A DNA stretch of 64,000 bases from Rhodoblastus sp. 17X3 (GCF_030056575.1 NZ_JASHHX010000018.1:18337-82336), one strand, 5' to 3'. Counted from the stretch's first letter, positions 11,518 to 20,783 are shown. Notes: generated from the letters alone by a model not told the origin. Numbers and translations: made by a program.

Positions 11518-12579
11518 CTATTTCGGCGCCTGTGTACCTGCGCTTGCGCTCTCGTTGGAAATTCTTATCAGATTTTCCAGCGTGGCGCGCGCCTTGCCGC
11601 TGTCCAGCGCCGCTTCAGCGAGCGCCAGTCCGGCCTTGAGATCGGCGGCCTTGCCCGCCACAACCAGAGCGGCGGCGGCGTTGAGCGCGGCGATGTCCCG
11701 ATAGGCGTTTTTCGCGCCGTCCAGCACCTCCCGCAGCGCAGCGGCGTTATGGGTTGGGTCTCCACCACGTAAATCACTGAGTGTAGAACGCTTTAGGCCG
11801 ACTTCCTCAGGCGTAATTTCAAATTTGCGGAACGCGCCATGCTCCAGCGCCAGCACCTTGGTCGGTCCCGTCGTGCTGATCTCGTCGAGCCCATCGGCGC
11901 CGTGAACGACCCAGACGACCTCTGCGCCGAGGCTTTTCAGCGTCTCGGCGATGGGCGCCATCCACGCTTCGGAATAGACGCCGATCAGGGCGCGGCGGAC
12001 GCCGGCGGGGTTGGAGAGCGGTCCGAGCAGGTTGAACAGGGTGCGGGCGCCCAGTTCGCGGCGCACAGGCGCGACATGGGCCATGGCCGCGTGATGGGCC
12101 TGCGCGGTCATGAAGCCGATCTGGGCCTCGCGCAGGCTGCGCTCGATGATTTCAGGCGCGATGCCGATGCGGACGCCCAGCTGGGACAGCACGTCGCTCG
12201 CCCCGGACAATGAGGAGGCGGCGCGATTGCCGTGCTTGGCGACGGGAACGCCGCAGGCGGCGACGATGATCGCCGCGAGCGTTGAGATATTATAGGTCTG
12301 CGCGCCGTCGCCGCCTGTGCCGACAATGTCGACGGCGCCCTCGGGCGCGCGGACCTTCAGCATCTTCGCGCGCATCGTTGCAACCGCGCCGGTCATTTCG
12401 TCGAGCGTCTCGCCACGCGCGCGCAGGCCCATCAGAAAGGCGCCGGTCTGCGCTGGCGTGGACTGGCCGGACAGCAGCAGGTCGAAGGCGGCCTCGGCCT
12501 CTTCGCGCGTGAGGCGCGCGCCGGAGGCGATCTTGGCGAGGAAGGGCTTGAAGGCTTCGACGTCGGTCACGTTCGTCAC
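11518..12579 (-). CDS. trpD: Anthranilate phosphoribosyltransferase
   Basis: The open frame extends upstream to 12939, but that extension only shadows trpG. The real start is the GTG at 12579, which overlaps the trpG stop as GTGA; a second GTG three codons later is an alternative. The resulting 353 residues match the family. The PRPP-binding motif [15 protein letters not shown] is followed by [17 protein letters not shown]. The enzyme transfers phosphoribose to anthranilate made by TrpE/TrpG. The overlap implies that TrpG and TrpD are made in matched amounts. Confidence 0.95.
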   Translation of the reverse strand: MTNVTDVEAFKPFLAKIASGARLTREEAEAAFDLLLSGQSTPAQTGAFLMGLRARGETLDEMTGAVATMRAKMLKVRAPEGAVDIVGTGGDGAQTYNISTLAAIIVAACGVPVAKHGNRAASSLSGASDVLSQLGVRIGIAPEIIERSLREAQIGFMTAQAHHAAMAHVAPVRRELGARTLFNLLGPLSNPAGVRRALIGVYSEAWMAPIAETLKSLGAEVVWVVHGADGLDEISTTGPTKVLALEHGAFRKFEITPEEVGLKRSTLSDLRGGDPTHNAAALREVLDGAKNAYRDIAALNAAAALVVAGKAADLKAGLALAEAALDSGKARATLENLIRISNESASAGTQAPK

Positions 12580-13178
12580 CTGGGACGCTTGGCCGCGTTC
12601 CAGCTTTTGGCCAGATCGAGGAAATTGCTCAGCAGGGCGTGGCCATGTTCGGAGGCGATGCTCTCGGGGTGGAACTGCACGCCATGGGTGGGGCGGATGA
12701 GATGGCTGAGGCCCATGATCAGGCCATCGGAGGTGTGGGCGGTCACGGCGAGTTCGGTTGGCAGCGAGTCGCGGCGCACCACCAGCGAATGATAGCGGGT
12801 GGCCTTGAAGGGGCTGGGCAGGCCGTGAAAGACGGCTTCGCCTTCGTGGAAAATATCCGCGATCTTCCCATGGATGGGCGAAGGCGCGCGCACGACCTCG
12901 CCGCCGAAGGCCTCGCCAATCGCCTGATGGCCGAGGCACACGCCGAAGATCGGGATTTTCGCGCTGGCTTCCCGAATCAAGTCGAGGCAGACGCCCGCTT
13001 CATGGGGGGTGCAGGGGCCGGGCGACAGGACGATGCAATCCGGATCCTCGCCGACGATCTCTTCGACGCTCGCCTGGTCGTTGCGCAGAACCTTCACATT
13101 CGCGCCGAGCGCGCCGAGGTAATGCACCAGATTGAAGGTGAAGGAGTCGTAATTGTCGATCAGGGTGACGGATATCAT
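12576..13178 (-). CDS. trpG: Anthranilate synthase component II (glutamine amidotransferase)
   Basis: The start was set at the ATG at 13178, where conserved sequence begins ([22 protein letters not shown] is split here as [13 protein letters not shown] then TFNLVHYLG), giving 200 residues. This is a class I glutamine amidotransferase with the oxyanion segment [12 protein letters not shown], nucleophile Cys in [15 protein letters not shown], and catalytic His/Glu in [13 protein letters not shown]. It supplies ammonia to TrpE, or to PabB if shared. trpE is not in the window. It is the first gene of the operon; the divergent iron-sulfur assembly gene starts 169 bases away, so promoters for both lie in 13179-13346. 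Confidence 0.95.
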   Translation of the reverse strand: MISVTLIDNYDSFTFNLVHYLGALGANVKVLRNDQASVEEIVGEDPDCIVLSPGPCTPHEAGVCLDLIREASAKIPIFGVCLGHQAIGEAFGGEVVRAPSPIHGKIADIFHEGEAVFHGLPSPFKATRYHSLVVRRDSLPTELAVTAHTSDGLIMGLSHLIRPTHGVQFHPESIASEHGHALLSNFLDLAKSWNAAKRPR

Positions 13179-13346
13179 AGCAAACCTCTGCCCGGAAGAC
13201 CTTTGCCCGGTCCGGGCCTGACGCGCCCTGTATGGAGCGCGAGGCCCGGCGAAGTCAATGCGAGCCTTTAAACGCCGGGCAGGCGATGCTATATCTTCCA
13301 TTCAGTTATGTTTCGCTGGCGGTTCAGCCGGTTGAAAGGACATGCG

Positions 13347-13724
13347 ATGGCCGTTCGCCCCCTGATGGAAATCACCGACGCCGCCGCGGCGCGGGTCAAG
13401 AAGCTGGTCGAAAACGCCGGCGGCAAGGCCATTGGGCTGCGCGTCGGGGTGAAGAACGGCGGCTGCGCCGGCATGTCCTATGTCGTCGAACTGGCCGAGG
13501 CGGCGCTTCCCGGCGAATCCGTCGTCGAGGACAAGGGCGCCAAAGTGCTGGTGGAGCCCAAGGCCGTGCTGTTCCTGATCGGCGCGCGAATGGATTTCGT
13601 CACCGACAAGCTGTCGGCCACCTTCACCTTCCAGAACCCGAACGAAACGGGCTCCTGCGGTTGTGGCGAATCCGTTTCGCTGACCGCCGCCGCGCCGGAG
13701 GTTCTTGAGGAATTCTCGGCCTGA
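13347..13724 (+). CDS. Iron-sulfur cluster assembly protein, IscA/SufA/HesB family
   Basis: The ATG at 13347 (MAVRPLMEITDAAAARVKK) gives 125 residues. The three conserved cysteines of A-type carriers are present: one in NGGCAGMSYVVE and two in the C-terminal GSCGCGESV. A-type carriers deliver clusters or iron to client apoproteins. It is a single gene, not next to suf or isc genes here. Biotin synthase, encoded nearby at 17284, depends on such carriers in other bacteria, but a functional link is inference only. Whether it is SufA, IscA or ErpA cannot be decided from the sequence. Confidence 0.92.
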   Translation: MAVRPLMEITDAAAARVKKLVENAGGKAIGLRVGVKNGGCAGMSYVVELAEAALPGESVVEDKGAKVLVEPKAVLFLIGARMDFVTDKLSATFTFQNPNETGSCGCGESVSLTAAAPEVLEEFSA

Positions 13725-13806
13725 TCCAGTGGCTTTTTGTCACGGCGTTTTTGTCATAAGGTTCCGCTAAAGCTAGGTGAATTGCTTCGCTTTTTCGGAG
13801 CCGCGC

Positions 13807-14688
13807 ATGAGTCTGACCTTTCAGCCGTCCATCTTGAGCCCGACGCCCGAAAACGGCCGTTCCGCGAGTTATGCGATCCGGTTCGAGAGCGATCCGGCGC
13901 CGGCCTTGAGGCGTCTGGCGGAAGGGTTTGATCCGGCCCGGGGCGTCGTCGCCTTCGGCGAGCCGCTGGCTCTGGCTCTGGGCAGGGAAATACCGGGCCT
14001 CCGCATGTTCCCGCCCATGGCGAGCGGCGCCGCGACCATTCCCTCGAACCAGCACGCCTTGTGGATTTTTTTGCGCGGCGCCAGCCGTGGCGAGATCTTC
14101 GACCTGTCGCAGAAGGTCGCGGCCCTGATCGGCGAGAGCTTCGAACTGGCCGACGCCATCGACACCTTCACCTATGCCGGCGGACGCGACCTGACCGGCT
14201 ATGAGGACGGCACGGAAAACCCCGGTCCGGACAAGCGCATGGGGGTGGCCATCGCCGGCGCGGACAGTCCGACGCCTTTTTCCAGTTTCGTCGCGGTCCA
14301 GCGCTGGGCGCATGATCTGGCGCGATTCAACGCTCATTCGCAAGACCATCGCGACAACGTGATCGGCCGCCGCCTCAAGGACAATGCGGAATTGCCCGAT
14401 GCGCCCGCAAGCTCCCACGTCAAGCGCACGGCGCAGGAATCGTTCGCCCCGGAAGCCTTCATGTGGCGCCGCTCGCAGCCCTGGGCCTCGAATGAGGGGC
14501 AGGGGCTGGAATTCATCGCCTATGGCGCCTCGTTCGATCCGTTCGAGCGGATGTTGGAGCGCATGGCGGGTCTGGAGGATGGGATCGCGGACGCGCTCTT
14601 CACCTTCTCGCGCCCCGTCAATGGCGGCTATTATCTTGCGCCCCCGACCAAGGGCGGCCGCCTCGATCTCTCCCTGCTCGGGCTTTAG
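13807..14688 (+). CDS. DyP-type heme peroxidase
   Basis: The ATG at 13807 (MSLTFQPSILSPTPEN) gives 293 residues. The hallmark GxxDG motif occurs as GYEDGTENP near residue 131, carrying the catalytic Asp. The heme-proximal region includes SSHVKRT, and the C-terminal half has GLEFIAYGASFDPFERML. Dye-decolorizing peroxidases oxidise diverse substrates with peroxide. No Sec or Tat signal is visible, so it is probably cytoplasmic. The C-terminus LDLSLLGL is not clearly an encapsulin-loading peptide and no encapsulin gene is in the window. Its last four bases overlap the convergent bioC gene. Confidence 0.93.
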   Translation: MSLTFQPSILSPTPENGRSASYAIRFESDPAPALRRLAEGFDPARGVVAFGEPLALALGREIPGLRMFPPMASGAATIPSNQHALWIFLRGASRGEIFDLSQKVAALIGESFELADAIDTFTYAGGRDLTGYEDGTENPGPDKRMGVAIAGADSPTPFSSFVAVQRWAHDLARFNAHSQDHRDNVIGRRLKDNAELPDAPASSHVKRTAQESFAPEAFMWRRSQPWASNEGQGLEFIAYGASFDPFERMLERMAGLEDGIADALFTFSRPVNGGYYLAPPTKGGRLDLSLLGL

Positions 14689-15425
14689 TCCGCCTGCAGG
14701 CTTAGCAAGGCGATGCGGAACGTCGCCTTGAACGGGTCGCTGCGCTGCGCCAGCAGGCGGCGCAGCGCGCCCGCAGGCGCGGGCAGCGCGCCCGGCCGCG
14801 ATTTATGCGCGCCGGAGCCTTTCAGGGCGCGCAGGAAGACCCGGGCGTCGCGATATTCGGCCGGAAAGTCCGATATTTCGACCGTCGCGCCAAGGCCGTC
14901 GGCGAAATCCTCCGGCGGGAAGGCCCAAAGTCCGTCCTCGATCCCGGCAGTGCGCGCGAAGTCGCGCCATTCGCGAAGACTGCCCACGACAGGCGCCGCG
15001 ACGCAGAGCAGTCCGCCCGGCGCCAGATGGCCACGCCAATGCGCCAGCGCGTCGCGCGGCGCGTCCAGCCAATGCAGCATCATACTCGACAGGATAAGGT
15101 CATAGCGCCCGACGCCGTCGAGACGCGCGGCGTCGCGCCGGATCGTTGCGACCTGCGGGAATTTGGCCCGCAGTCGCGCCAGCATGGCGGGCGCCGCGTC
15201 GAGCGCGGTCAGTTCCGCGTGTGGCCATTGCCGCAAGGCCAGTTCGGACACATGGCCGGTGCCCGCGCCAAGGTCGAGAATTGTCCTGGGCGCGAAAAAT
15301 TCCTTCGCCGCTCGCGCGACGAGGGCGCGCGCCACGTCGCGCTGGACCTGCGTCAGCGCGTCATAGCTCTGCGCCGCCGCATCAAAGGCCGCGACAATGG
15401 AGGCGTTGGCGGGGTCAGAATTCAT
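14685..15425 (-). CDS. bioC: Malonyl-ACP O-methyltransferase BioC
   Basis: The ATG at 15425 (MNSDPANASIVAAFDAAAQS) gives 246 residues. It has the SAM-binding motif ILDLGAGTGHVSELAL, the LTALDAAPAML acidic loop, and SSMMLHWLDAPRDAL, which resembles the family pattern. BioC methylates malonyl-ACP so that it can be elongated to pimeloyl-ACP methyl ester. Placement at the end of bioF-bioH-bioC supports this over a generic methyltransferase. It overlaps the bioH-like gene by 11 bases and the convergent DyP gene by 4. Confidence 0.87.
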   Translation of the reverse strand: MNSDPANASIVAAFDAAAQSYDALTQVQRDVARALVARAAKEFFAPRTILDLGAGTGHVSELALRQWPHAELTALDAAPAMLARLRAKFPQVATIRRDAARLDGVGRYDLILSSMMLHWLDAPRDALAHWRGHLAPGGLLCVAAPVVGSLREWRDFARTAGIEDGLWAFPPEDFADGLGATVEISDFPAEYRDARVFLRALKGSGAHKSRPGALPAPAGALRRLLAQRSDPFKATFRIALLSLQAD

Positions 15426-16044
15426 GGGCGCGCAAAAATTCTCCGATCGGTCGGGCGCAGAACGCCGGCGCCGTCCAGGGCAGGCCATGACCGCCCGTTG
15501 CGCTCAACGCCAGCGCGCCGCCCGATTGCGCGGCCAGATCGCGCGCGGCGGTCGAGGGCGCGAGAAAATCGTCCTCCGCGCCCAGCACGAGCCAGGGTCT
15601 GCCGCCCAGAATGGACGTCGCGTCGAAGCCGCCCAGCAAATCCAGTCCTTCCATCAGGCGCTCCTTTTGCGCCGCGCCGCCCGCGGGCGCAATCCCGAGC
15701 GAGCGGCGAAAGGCGTCGGCGCAGTCCTGCGGGTCGCGTTCAAGCGAGAGCCGCATGGCGCGCAGCGCCGCCGGGCGGACGCAGCCGCGCCCATGCGCGT
15801 CGAGGCAGAAGCGCGCGAAGGAATTGATGGCGACGACGCCCGCCCAATCGCGCTTCTGGCGCAAGCCCCAGAGCAGCCCGGCGGAATGGCCGACCAAAAT
15901 GTCGCCCGTCTGTAAGGCTGGGATTTCCGCCGCGCCGAAATAGCCGAGATTGACCCGCGCCTGCGCATATTCGCCGAGCAGAGGCGCAAGCGCGTCCCAG
16001 ATCTCCGGCCCCAGCGCCCAGCCGTGGACAAACACAAGCCTCAC
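15415..16044 (-). CDS. BioH-like pimeloyl-ACP methyl ester esterase (alpha/beta hydrolase)
   Basis: The start is the GTG at 16044, overlapping the bioF stop as GTGA; the frame upstream of it only shadows bioF. The 209-residue protein opens [17 protein letters not shown], with oxyanion-type HGW. The nucleophile elbow is GHSAG, the acid is in GAEDDFLAP and the catalytic His is in GGHGLPW. In the BioC-BioH pathway this esterase releases pimeloyl-ACP from its methyl ester. Its place between bioF and bioC strongly suggests that role. Sequence alone cannot separate BioH from other unrelated esterases that fill the same slot, so no symbol is assigned. Confidence 0.82.
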   Translation of the reverse strand: MRLVFVHGWALGPEIWDALAPLLGEYAQARVNLGYFGAAEIPALQTGDILVGHSAGLLWGLRQKRDWAGVVAINSFARFCLDAHGRGCVRPAALRAMRLSLERDPQDCADAFRRSLGIAPAGGAAQKERLMEGLDLLGGFDATSILGGRPWLVLGAEDDFLAPSTAARDLAAQSGGALALSATGGHGLPWTAPAFCARPIGEFLRAHEF

Positions 16045-17234
16045 GCCTCCACCCCGGCGTAACGCGGCGCAAATTCGGCCAGAGCGGCCGCCAGCGCGTC
16101 GATGTCCTCCGGGCGATGCGCCGCGCTGAGCGAAACACGCAGCCGGCTGGAGCCTTGCGGCACTGTCGGCGGCCGGATTGCGCCGACGAGCATGCCGCGC
16201 CGCTCCAGCTCCGCCCCCAACGCCAAGGTCTCGGCCTCGCCGCCGACGATGACTGGGATGATCTGGCTCGCGCTGGCCCCGCAATTCCAGCCCTGGGCCG
16301 CGAGCGCGCCGCGCAGCTTTTCCGCGAGCGCCAAGAGGTCTTTGCGCTCCTGGGCCATATTCGGGACCAGGCTCAGCGCGGCGTCGATGGCGCCCAGCGC
16401 GGCGGGCGGCAGGCCGGTGCTGTAAACCAGCCCGCCGCAGCGCTGGACCAGAAATTCGCGAATGTCCGCCGCGCAGGCGAGATAGGAGCCGAAGCCGCCG
16501 AGCGCCTTGCCGAACGTGCCCATGGCGACATCGACCACTTCCGCGAAGTCCTCGCAAAGTCCGAACCCGCGAGCGCCGAACACGCCGGTCGCATGGGCCT
16601 CGTCCACATAGAGCAGGGCGCCGAATTCTTTGGCCAAGGCGCCGATGCGGCCAAGATCGGCGAGGTCGCCATCCATGCCGAACACGCTTTCGGTGAGGAT
16701 GACACAATAATCGCCCTTGGCGCTGCGGACGCGCAAAAGGCTTTCGAGGTGGTCGCAATCATTGTGCTGGAAGCGCATCAGCCGCGCGCCGGAGAGCAGC
16801 GCGCCCTGCAGCAGCGAATGATGCGCCAGCCGGTCGGCCAAAATGCTCACGGGGCGGCCCGCGACCTCCCTGTCGGCCAGCGCGGCGACGGCGGTCAGGT
16901 TGGTCTGGTATCCAGCGGCAAGCACGAGGGCTGAGGGCTGGTTCTTGGCGGCGGCGAGGCGGGCCTCCAGCGCGGCGAAGGCCGGGTTCTCGCCGGTCAC
17001 GAGACGCGAGGCGGCGACGCCGGCGCCATATTTTCGCGCGAAAGAACAAGCAGCCTCGGTCAAGGCCGGATGCTGGCTCAGGCCGAGATAATCATTGCTG
17101 GCGAAATTGACGAGTTCGCGTCCGCCGCGCCAAATGCGTCCGCCGGGCGCGAGAGTCGCGTCCTGCAACTGGCGCAGGCGGTTCTGCGCGGCGCGAGCTT
17201 CGCAATAGGCTCGGTAAATCTCTGTTTTTGCCAT
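16041..17234 (-). CDS. bioF: 8-amino-7-oxononanoate synthase
   Basis: The 397-residue PLP enzyme condenses pimeloyl-ACP with alanine in biotin synthesis. Motifs include [15 protein letters not shown] near the N-terminus, the [13 protein letters not shown] strand, [12 protein letters not shown], and the PLP-binding Lys in [14 protein letters not shown]. It is the first gene of bioF-bioH-bioC and is divergent from bioB, with only 49 bases between their start codons. All catalytic positions appear intact. Confidence 0.95.
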   Translation of the reverse strand: MAKTEIYRAYCEARAAQNRLRQLQDATLAPGGRIWRGGRELVNFASNDYLGLSQHPALTEAACSFARKYGAGVAASRLVTGENPAFAALEARLAAAKNQPSALVLAAGYQTNLTAVAALADREVAGRPVSILADRLAHHSLLQGALLSGARLMRFQHNDCDHLESLLRVRSAKGDYCVILTESVFGMDGDLADLGRIGALAKEFGALLYVDEAHATGVFGARGFGLCEDFAEVVDVAMGTFGKALGGFGSYLACAADIREFLVQRCGGLVYSTGLPPAALGAIDAALSLVPNMAQERKDLLALAEKLRGALAAQGWNCGASASQIIPVIVGGEAETLALGAELERRGMLVGAIRPPTVPQGSSRLRVSLSAAHRPEDIDALAAALAEFAPRYAGVEA

Positions 17235-17283
17235 TTGCCGCCATTCTGATAAGAGAGCCGCAGGAAAAAGTCACGGGAACGTC
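17235..17283. promoter_or_regulatory. 49-base divergent spacer between bioF and bioB
   Basis: This short spacer must carry at least the ribosome-binding sites of both bioF and bioB. Promoters of one or both genes must therefore reach into the opposite coding sequence. I looked for a BioR operator (TTATAGATAA-like) and for the long BirA operator palindrome and found neither. Control of the locus is unresolved. Confidence 0.4.
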
Positions 17284-18360
17284 ATGACGCCCAATCCGCA
17301 AAATTCGCAAAAAGCCGCAATCGATCAGGACCCTTGCCGCCACGATTGGAAGCAGGACGAGATCGAGGCTTTGTTCGCCTTGCCGCTGCTCGACCTCGTG
17401 CATCGCGCGCAAACGGTCCATCGTCAATATCACGACGACACCATCCAGCTCGCCAGCCTGCTCTCGATCAAGACCGGCGGCTGCGCGGAAGATTGCGGCT
17501 ATTGCCCGCAGAGCGCCCACCACGCCAAGAAGACCGGCCAGGGCAAGGAGACGATGTTCGACGTCGATTACGTCCTATCCCGCGCCCAGGTCGCCAAGGA
17601 CGCCGGCGCCTCGCGCTTCTGCATGGGGGCGGCCTGGCGCTCGGTGCGCGACGGCAAGGAATTCGACTCGGTGGTCGACATGGTCAGGGGCGTCCGCGAA
17701 ATGGGCATGGAGGCCTGCGTCACGCTCGGCATGTTGCAGCCGCATCAGGCCAAGCGCCTCGCCGAGGCCGGCCTGACCGCCTATAACCACAATCTCGACA
17801 CCAGCCCGGAATTTTACGGCGAGATCATCTCCACCCGCACCTATCAGGACCGGCTGGAGACCTTGAGCCTTGTCCGCGCCGCCGGCGTGGAGCTCTGCTG
17901 CGGCGGCATCATCGGCATGGGCGAAAAGGAATTCGACCGCGCCTCTTTGCTGCGCGTGCTGTCGGAAATGAACCCCCATCCCGAAAGCGTGCCGGTCAAT
18001 GCGCTCGTCGCGGTGCGTGGCACGCCGATGGAAGGCCGCCCCGCCGTGGACGCCTTCGACATGGTGCGCATGATCGCGGTGGCGCGCATCGTCATGCCGA
18101 AATCGCGCGTGCGGCTTTCAGCCGGCCGCGCGGAAATGAGCGCCGAGGCTCAGGCCCTGTGCTTCATGGCCGGCGCCAATTCGATCTTCTATGGCGAAAA
18201 ACTGCTGACCACGGCCAATAATGACGCCGAGGCCGACCGCGAACTGATCGACCGCCTGGGTCTGAAGGTCCAGGAGATTCTTGAGCGCCCGGCTCATTTC
18301 GATCTGGAAAGCCAGCCCGGCAGCGTCGAAGAGATCGAAGAGGTCAGGGCGGCGAGCTGA
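17284..18360 (+). CDS. bioB: Biotin synthase
   Basis: The 358-residue radical SAM enzyme inserts sulfur into dethiobiotin. The radical SAM cluster motif CxxxCxxC is in [16 protein letters not shown]. The family segments [27 protein letters not shown] and [24 protein letters not shown] follow; the Arg in the last binds the auxiliary [2Fe-2S] cluster in characterised BioB. The reading frame ends inside the convergent bioA gene, so the last 67 bases of both genes are shared. The end ([11 protein letters not shown]) is outside the conserved core. Confidence 0.97.
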   Translation: MTPNPQNSQKAAIDQDPCRHDWKQDEIEALFALPLLDLVHRAQTVHRQYHDDTIQLASLLSIKTGGCAEDCGYCPQSAHHAKKTGQGKETMFDVDYVLSRAQVAKDAGASRFCMGAAWRSVRDGKEFDSVVDMVRGVREMGMEACVTLGMLQPHQAKRLAEAGLTAYNHNLDTSPEFYGEIISTRTYQDRLETLSLVRAAGVELCCGGIIGMGEKEFDRASLLRVLSEMNPHPESVPVNALVAVRGTPMEGRPAVDAFDMVRMIAVARIVMPKSRVRLSAGRAEMSAEAQALCFMAGANSIFYGEKLLTTANNDAEADRELIDRLGLKVQEILERPAHFDLESQPGSVEEIEEVRAAS

Positions 18361-19571
18361 TCCTCGCCAATCGTGAAAGCCGGCGTCAGATAGACGATGT
18401 CGCCGAACGGGCGGATCCAGAATCCCTGTTCGGCGAAACTCTGGCGCAGGGTGGCGGCGTCGCCCAATGACGCGCATTGCACCACGCCGATCGCGCCTTT
18501 GACCCGGACGTCCAGCACGCCCGGGATTTTCTTGCACGGCGCGAGGCCCTCAAGGAGCAGCGCCTCGATCCGCGCGACCTGCTCCAGCCTTGGCTCGCTC
18601 TCGAACAGATCGAGCGAGGCGTTGGCGGCGGCGCAGGCGAGCGGATTGGCCATGAAGGTCGGTCCGTGCATCAACGCGCGGGTCGCGTCGTCGGACAGGA
18701 AAGCATCATAGACATGGGGGCGGGCCAGAGTCGCCGCGAGCGACAAGGCCCCGCCGGTCAAGCCCTTGCCAAGGCAGAGAATATCCGGCGTTACACCGGC
18801 CTGCTCGCAAGCGAACAAGGTTCCCGCCCGGCCGAAGCCGACGAAGATTTCATCAGCGATCAGCAACACGCCATGGCGGCGGCAGGCGTCCGCCACGCGG
18901 CGCAACGTCTCGGGCGCATGGAATTTCATGCCGCCCGCGCCCTGAACCAAAGGTTCGATCAGAATGGCGGCGATATTGTGCTTTTCGTGCGCCAGCAGGG
19001 CGTCGAAGGCTTGCTCCGAGGCGGCGTCCACGGGCAATTCCGCCAAAATTTGCTTGGGCAGATAGTCCTTGAACAGGCTGTGCATCGATTCGTCGGGGTC
19101 GCAGACCGACATGCAGGCCATGGTGTCGCCGTGATAGCCGTTGCGGAACGAGAGCATTTTCGCGCGACCGGACTGGCCTTTGTTGAGCCAATATTGCACG
19201 GCCATTTTCATCGCCACTTCCACGGCCACCGAGCCGCTATCGACGAAAAAAACATGGTTCAGGTCGCCCGGCGTCTTTGCCGCCAGCCGCTCGGCGAGCT
19301 TCAGCGCCGGCTCATGGACGAGGCCACCGAACATGACATGCGGCATTTTCTCCAGCTGCGTTCTCATCGCCGCCTGAATGTGAGGGTGGTTATAGCCATG
19401 GCAGGCGGTCCACCAGCTGGCGATGCCGTCGATCAATTCGCGGCCGTCCTCGAGGCGGATCAGCGCGCCTTGCGTCGAGACGGCGGTCAAGGGCTGGCGG
19501 GCGGTCTGCATCTGGGTGTAAGGCAGCCAGACATGTTGCAACAGATCGTTCGGGGGCGGGGTTTTGGGCAT
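18294..19571 (-). CDS. bioA: Adenosylmethionine-8-amino-7-oxononanoate aminotransferase
   Basis: The 425-residue class III aminotransferase makes 7,8-diaminopelargonic acid from KAPA. Motifs include HVWLPYTQM at the N-terminus, [46 protein letters not shown], and the PLP Lys in [17 protein letters not shown]. Its 3' end overlaps bioB by 67 bases, tail to tail. Its start codon (19571-19569) overlaps the bioD start region (19564 onwards) head to head by 8 bases. It thus has no private intergenic space on either side, and its promoter must lie within bioD. Confidence 0.96.
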   Translation of the reverse strand: MPKTPPPNDLLQHVWLPYTQMQTARQPLTAVSTQGALIRLEDGRELIDGIASWWTACHGYNHPHIQAAMRTQLEKMPHVMFGGLVHEPALKLAERLAAKTPGDLNHVFFVDSGSVAVEVAMKMAVQYWLNKGQSGRAKMLSFRNGYHGDTMACMSVCDPDESMHSLFKDYLPKQILAELPVDAASEQAFDALLAHEKHNIAAILIEPLVQGAGGMKFHAPETLRRVADACRRHGVLLIADEIFVGFGRAGTLFACEQAGVTPDILCLGKGLTGGALSLAATLARPHVYDAFLSDDATRALMHGPTFMANPLACAAANASLDLFESEPRLEQVARIEALLLEGLAPCKKIPGVLDVRVKGAIGVVQCASLGDAATLRQSFAEQGFWIRPFGDIVYLTPAFTIGEDQLAALTSSISSTLPGWLSRSK

Positions 19572-20226
19572 TTCTTATTTCATCACCTCGACCGGCACCG
19601 GAATCGGCAAGACCTATGTCACGACGGCGTTGATCCGGCTGGCTCGGTCCAAAAACATGAAAGTCGCCGCCTTTAAGCCAGTCATCTCGGGCTTCGACAA
19701 GCAGGAAATCGCCGGTAGCGACACCGGTGAAATCCTCGTCGCGCTCGGCGAGGCGCCGACCGACGAGGCCGTGGCCAAAATCTCGCCCTGGCGCTTCTCT
19801 GCGCCGCTGGCGCCGAACATGGCGGCGCGGGCGGAAGGGCGGGCGCTTGACTGCGATGCGCTTTTTTCTTTTTCACGCAAGGAATTACAGGAAGAATCTG
19901 ATGTGACGTTGATCGAGGGCGTCGGCGGCGTCATGGTCCCGCTCGATGATGAAAGGACCGTGTTGGACTGGATCGTCGCGGCGGGCGCGCCGGTCATTCT
20001 GATCATTGGAGATTATCTCGGCACGATCAGCCATACCTTGACAGCTTTGGAAGTTTTACGGGCGCGGTCTTTGGAACTGGCGGCAATCGTCGTCAGTGAA
20101 GGCGAGGGGGCCTCTGTCGCCTTCGCAATGACTCTGGCCGAGATAGAGGCGCGGGTCGCGCCGATTCCGGTTATTGGATTGCGGCGGGGGGCCGATGGCG
20201 AGGCTCTGGCGCCGTTGTTAGCGTGA
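19564..20226 (+). CDS. bioD: Dethiobiotin synthase
   Basis: The start is the TTG at 19564, the only start-type codon between the upstream in-frame stop (TAA at 19519-19521) and the conserved core [17 protein letters not shown]-rich CGGGGGCGGGG lies immediately before it as a possible ribosome-binding site. The 220-residue protein forms the ureido ring of dethiobiotin using ATP and carbon dioxide. It has the P-loop STGTGIGKTYVTTAL, the Lys/Pro strand AAFKPVISG, and EGVGGVMVPL. A rare start and a 5' end buried in bioA suggest low or regulated translation. Its promoter must lie inside bioA. Confidence 0.93.
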   Translation: MGISYFITSTGTGIGKTYVTTALIRLARSKNMKVAAFKPVISGFDKQEIAGSDTGEILVALGEAPTDEAVAKISPWRFSAPLAPNMAARAEGRALDCDALFSFSRKELQEESDVTLIEGVGGVMVPLDDERTVLDWIVAAGAPVILIIGDYLGTISHTLTALEVLRARSLELAAIVVSEGEGASVAFAMTLAEIEARVAPIPVIGLRRGADGEALAPLLA

Positions 20227-20437
20227 GCTCCACTGCACGCCGCCTTGCAACGAGGGTGCCCCGGCTGTCCGCGGCTGGACGATAGGCGGCGCGATCTCCG
20301 ACGACCGGCCGCAAGAAAACATCGCATGTTCATATTTTATTCTGCGCATGTCTTGATCTGCATCAACGCGGTTTTGCCTCCGCAGGTATGTATTAAAGCC
20401 TTATGCTTCCAATCATGGCGCGTCGAAGGAAACGATA

Positions 20438-20713
20438 ATGGAAAAACTAGGGAAAATTGCTTCCGCCCCTGTTTCTCGGCGTAAGATGCTGGCGGCGGGC
20501 GTCGCCGCCGGGTCGGCTTCGTTGCTGGCGGCGACCGGCGCGAAGGCGATGATCAAGGTTTCCCAGGCTTCCGTCGCCTATAAAAAGGTAGCGACGGGCG
20601 ATCATAATTGCGGTGGCTGCAAACTTTTCGAGGCGCCGTCGAGTTGCCGGTTCGTCGAAGGACCGATTTCGTCCGATTGCTCGTGCAGGATCTGGTTGAA
20701 CAAGATCGGTTAA
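20438..20713 (+). CDS. Tat-exported high-potential iron-sulfur protein (HiPIP)-like
   Basis: The 91-residue protein has an N-terminal twin-arginine signal (SRRKMLAAG then an Ala-rich hydrophobic core to ATGAKA, residues 13-37). The mature part has cysteines at 58, 61, 70, 81 and 83. The spacing C58-x2-C61-x8-C70-x12-C83 matches the compact HiPIPs that carry one [4Fe-4S] cluster and act as periplasmic electron carriers. The usual GW before the last Cys is replaced by CS, adding a fifth cysteine (C81). Export of a preassembled cluster protein by Tat fits the family. It stands alone, with a strong terminator after it and about 210 gene-free bases before it. Confidence 0.8.
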   Translation: MEKLGKIASAPVSRRKMLAAGVAAGSASLLAATGAKAMIKVSQASVAYKKVATGDHNCGGCKLFEAPSSCRFVEGPISSDCSCRIWLNKIG

Positions 20714-20725
20714 GAATGGAAATTG

Positions 20726-20763
20726 AAAACGCCACCGGGACGGCTACGCCCCGGTGGCGTTTT
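20726..20763 (+). terminator. Rho-independent terminator after the HiPIP-like gene
   Basis: AAAACGCCACCGGG (20726-20739) pairs perfectly with CCCGGTGGCGTTTT (20750-20763) across a 10-base loop and ends in a short T-run. It begins 12 bases after the HiPIP stop. The symmetric A and T flanks mean it could also end transcripts of the convergent prfB gene. Confidence 0.88.
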
Positions 20764-20783
20764 GCATTGGCGGAGGCCGCCCT

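Noticed and set aside
12580..12939. N-terminal extension of trpD
   Set aside because: The frame is open only because it shadows trpG. The GTG at 12579 overlapping the trpG stop gives a normal-length TrpD.
14650..14688. Encapsulin-loading peptide at the end of the DyP peroxidase
   Set aside because: The ending LDLSLLGL lacks the usual extended flexible linker, and no encapsulin gene is nearby.
16045..16758. N-terminal extension of the BioH-like esterase
   Set aside because: It is out-of-frame shadow of bioF; the hydrolase fold starts at the GTG at 16044.
17235..17283. BioR or BirA operator between bioF and bioB
   Set aside because: Neither the TTATAGATAA-like palindrome nor the long BirA palindrome is present; only a TGATAAGA fragment was seen.
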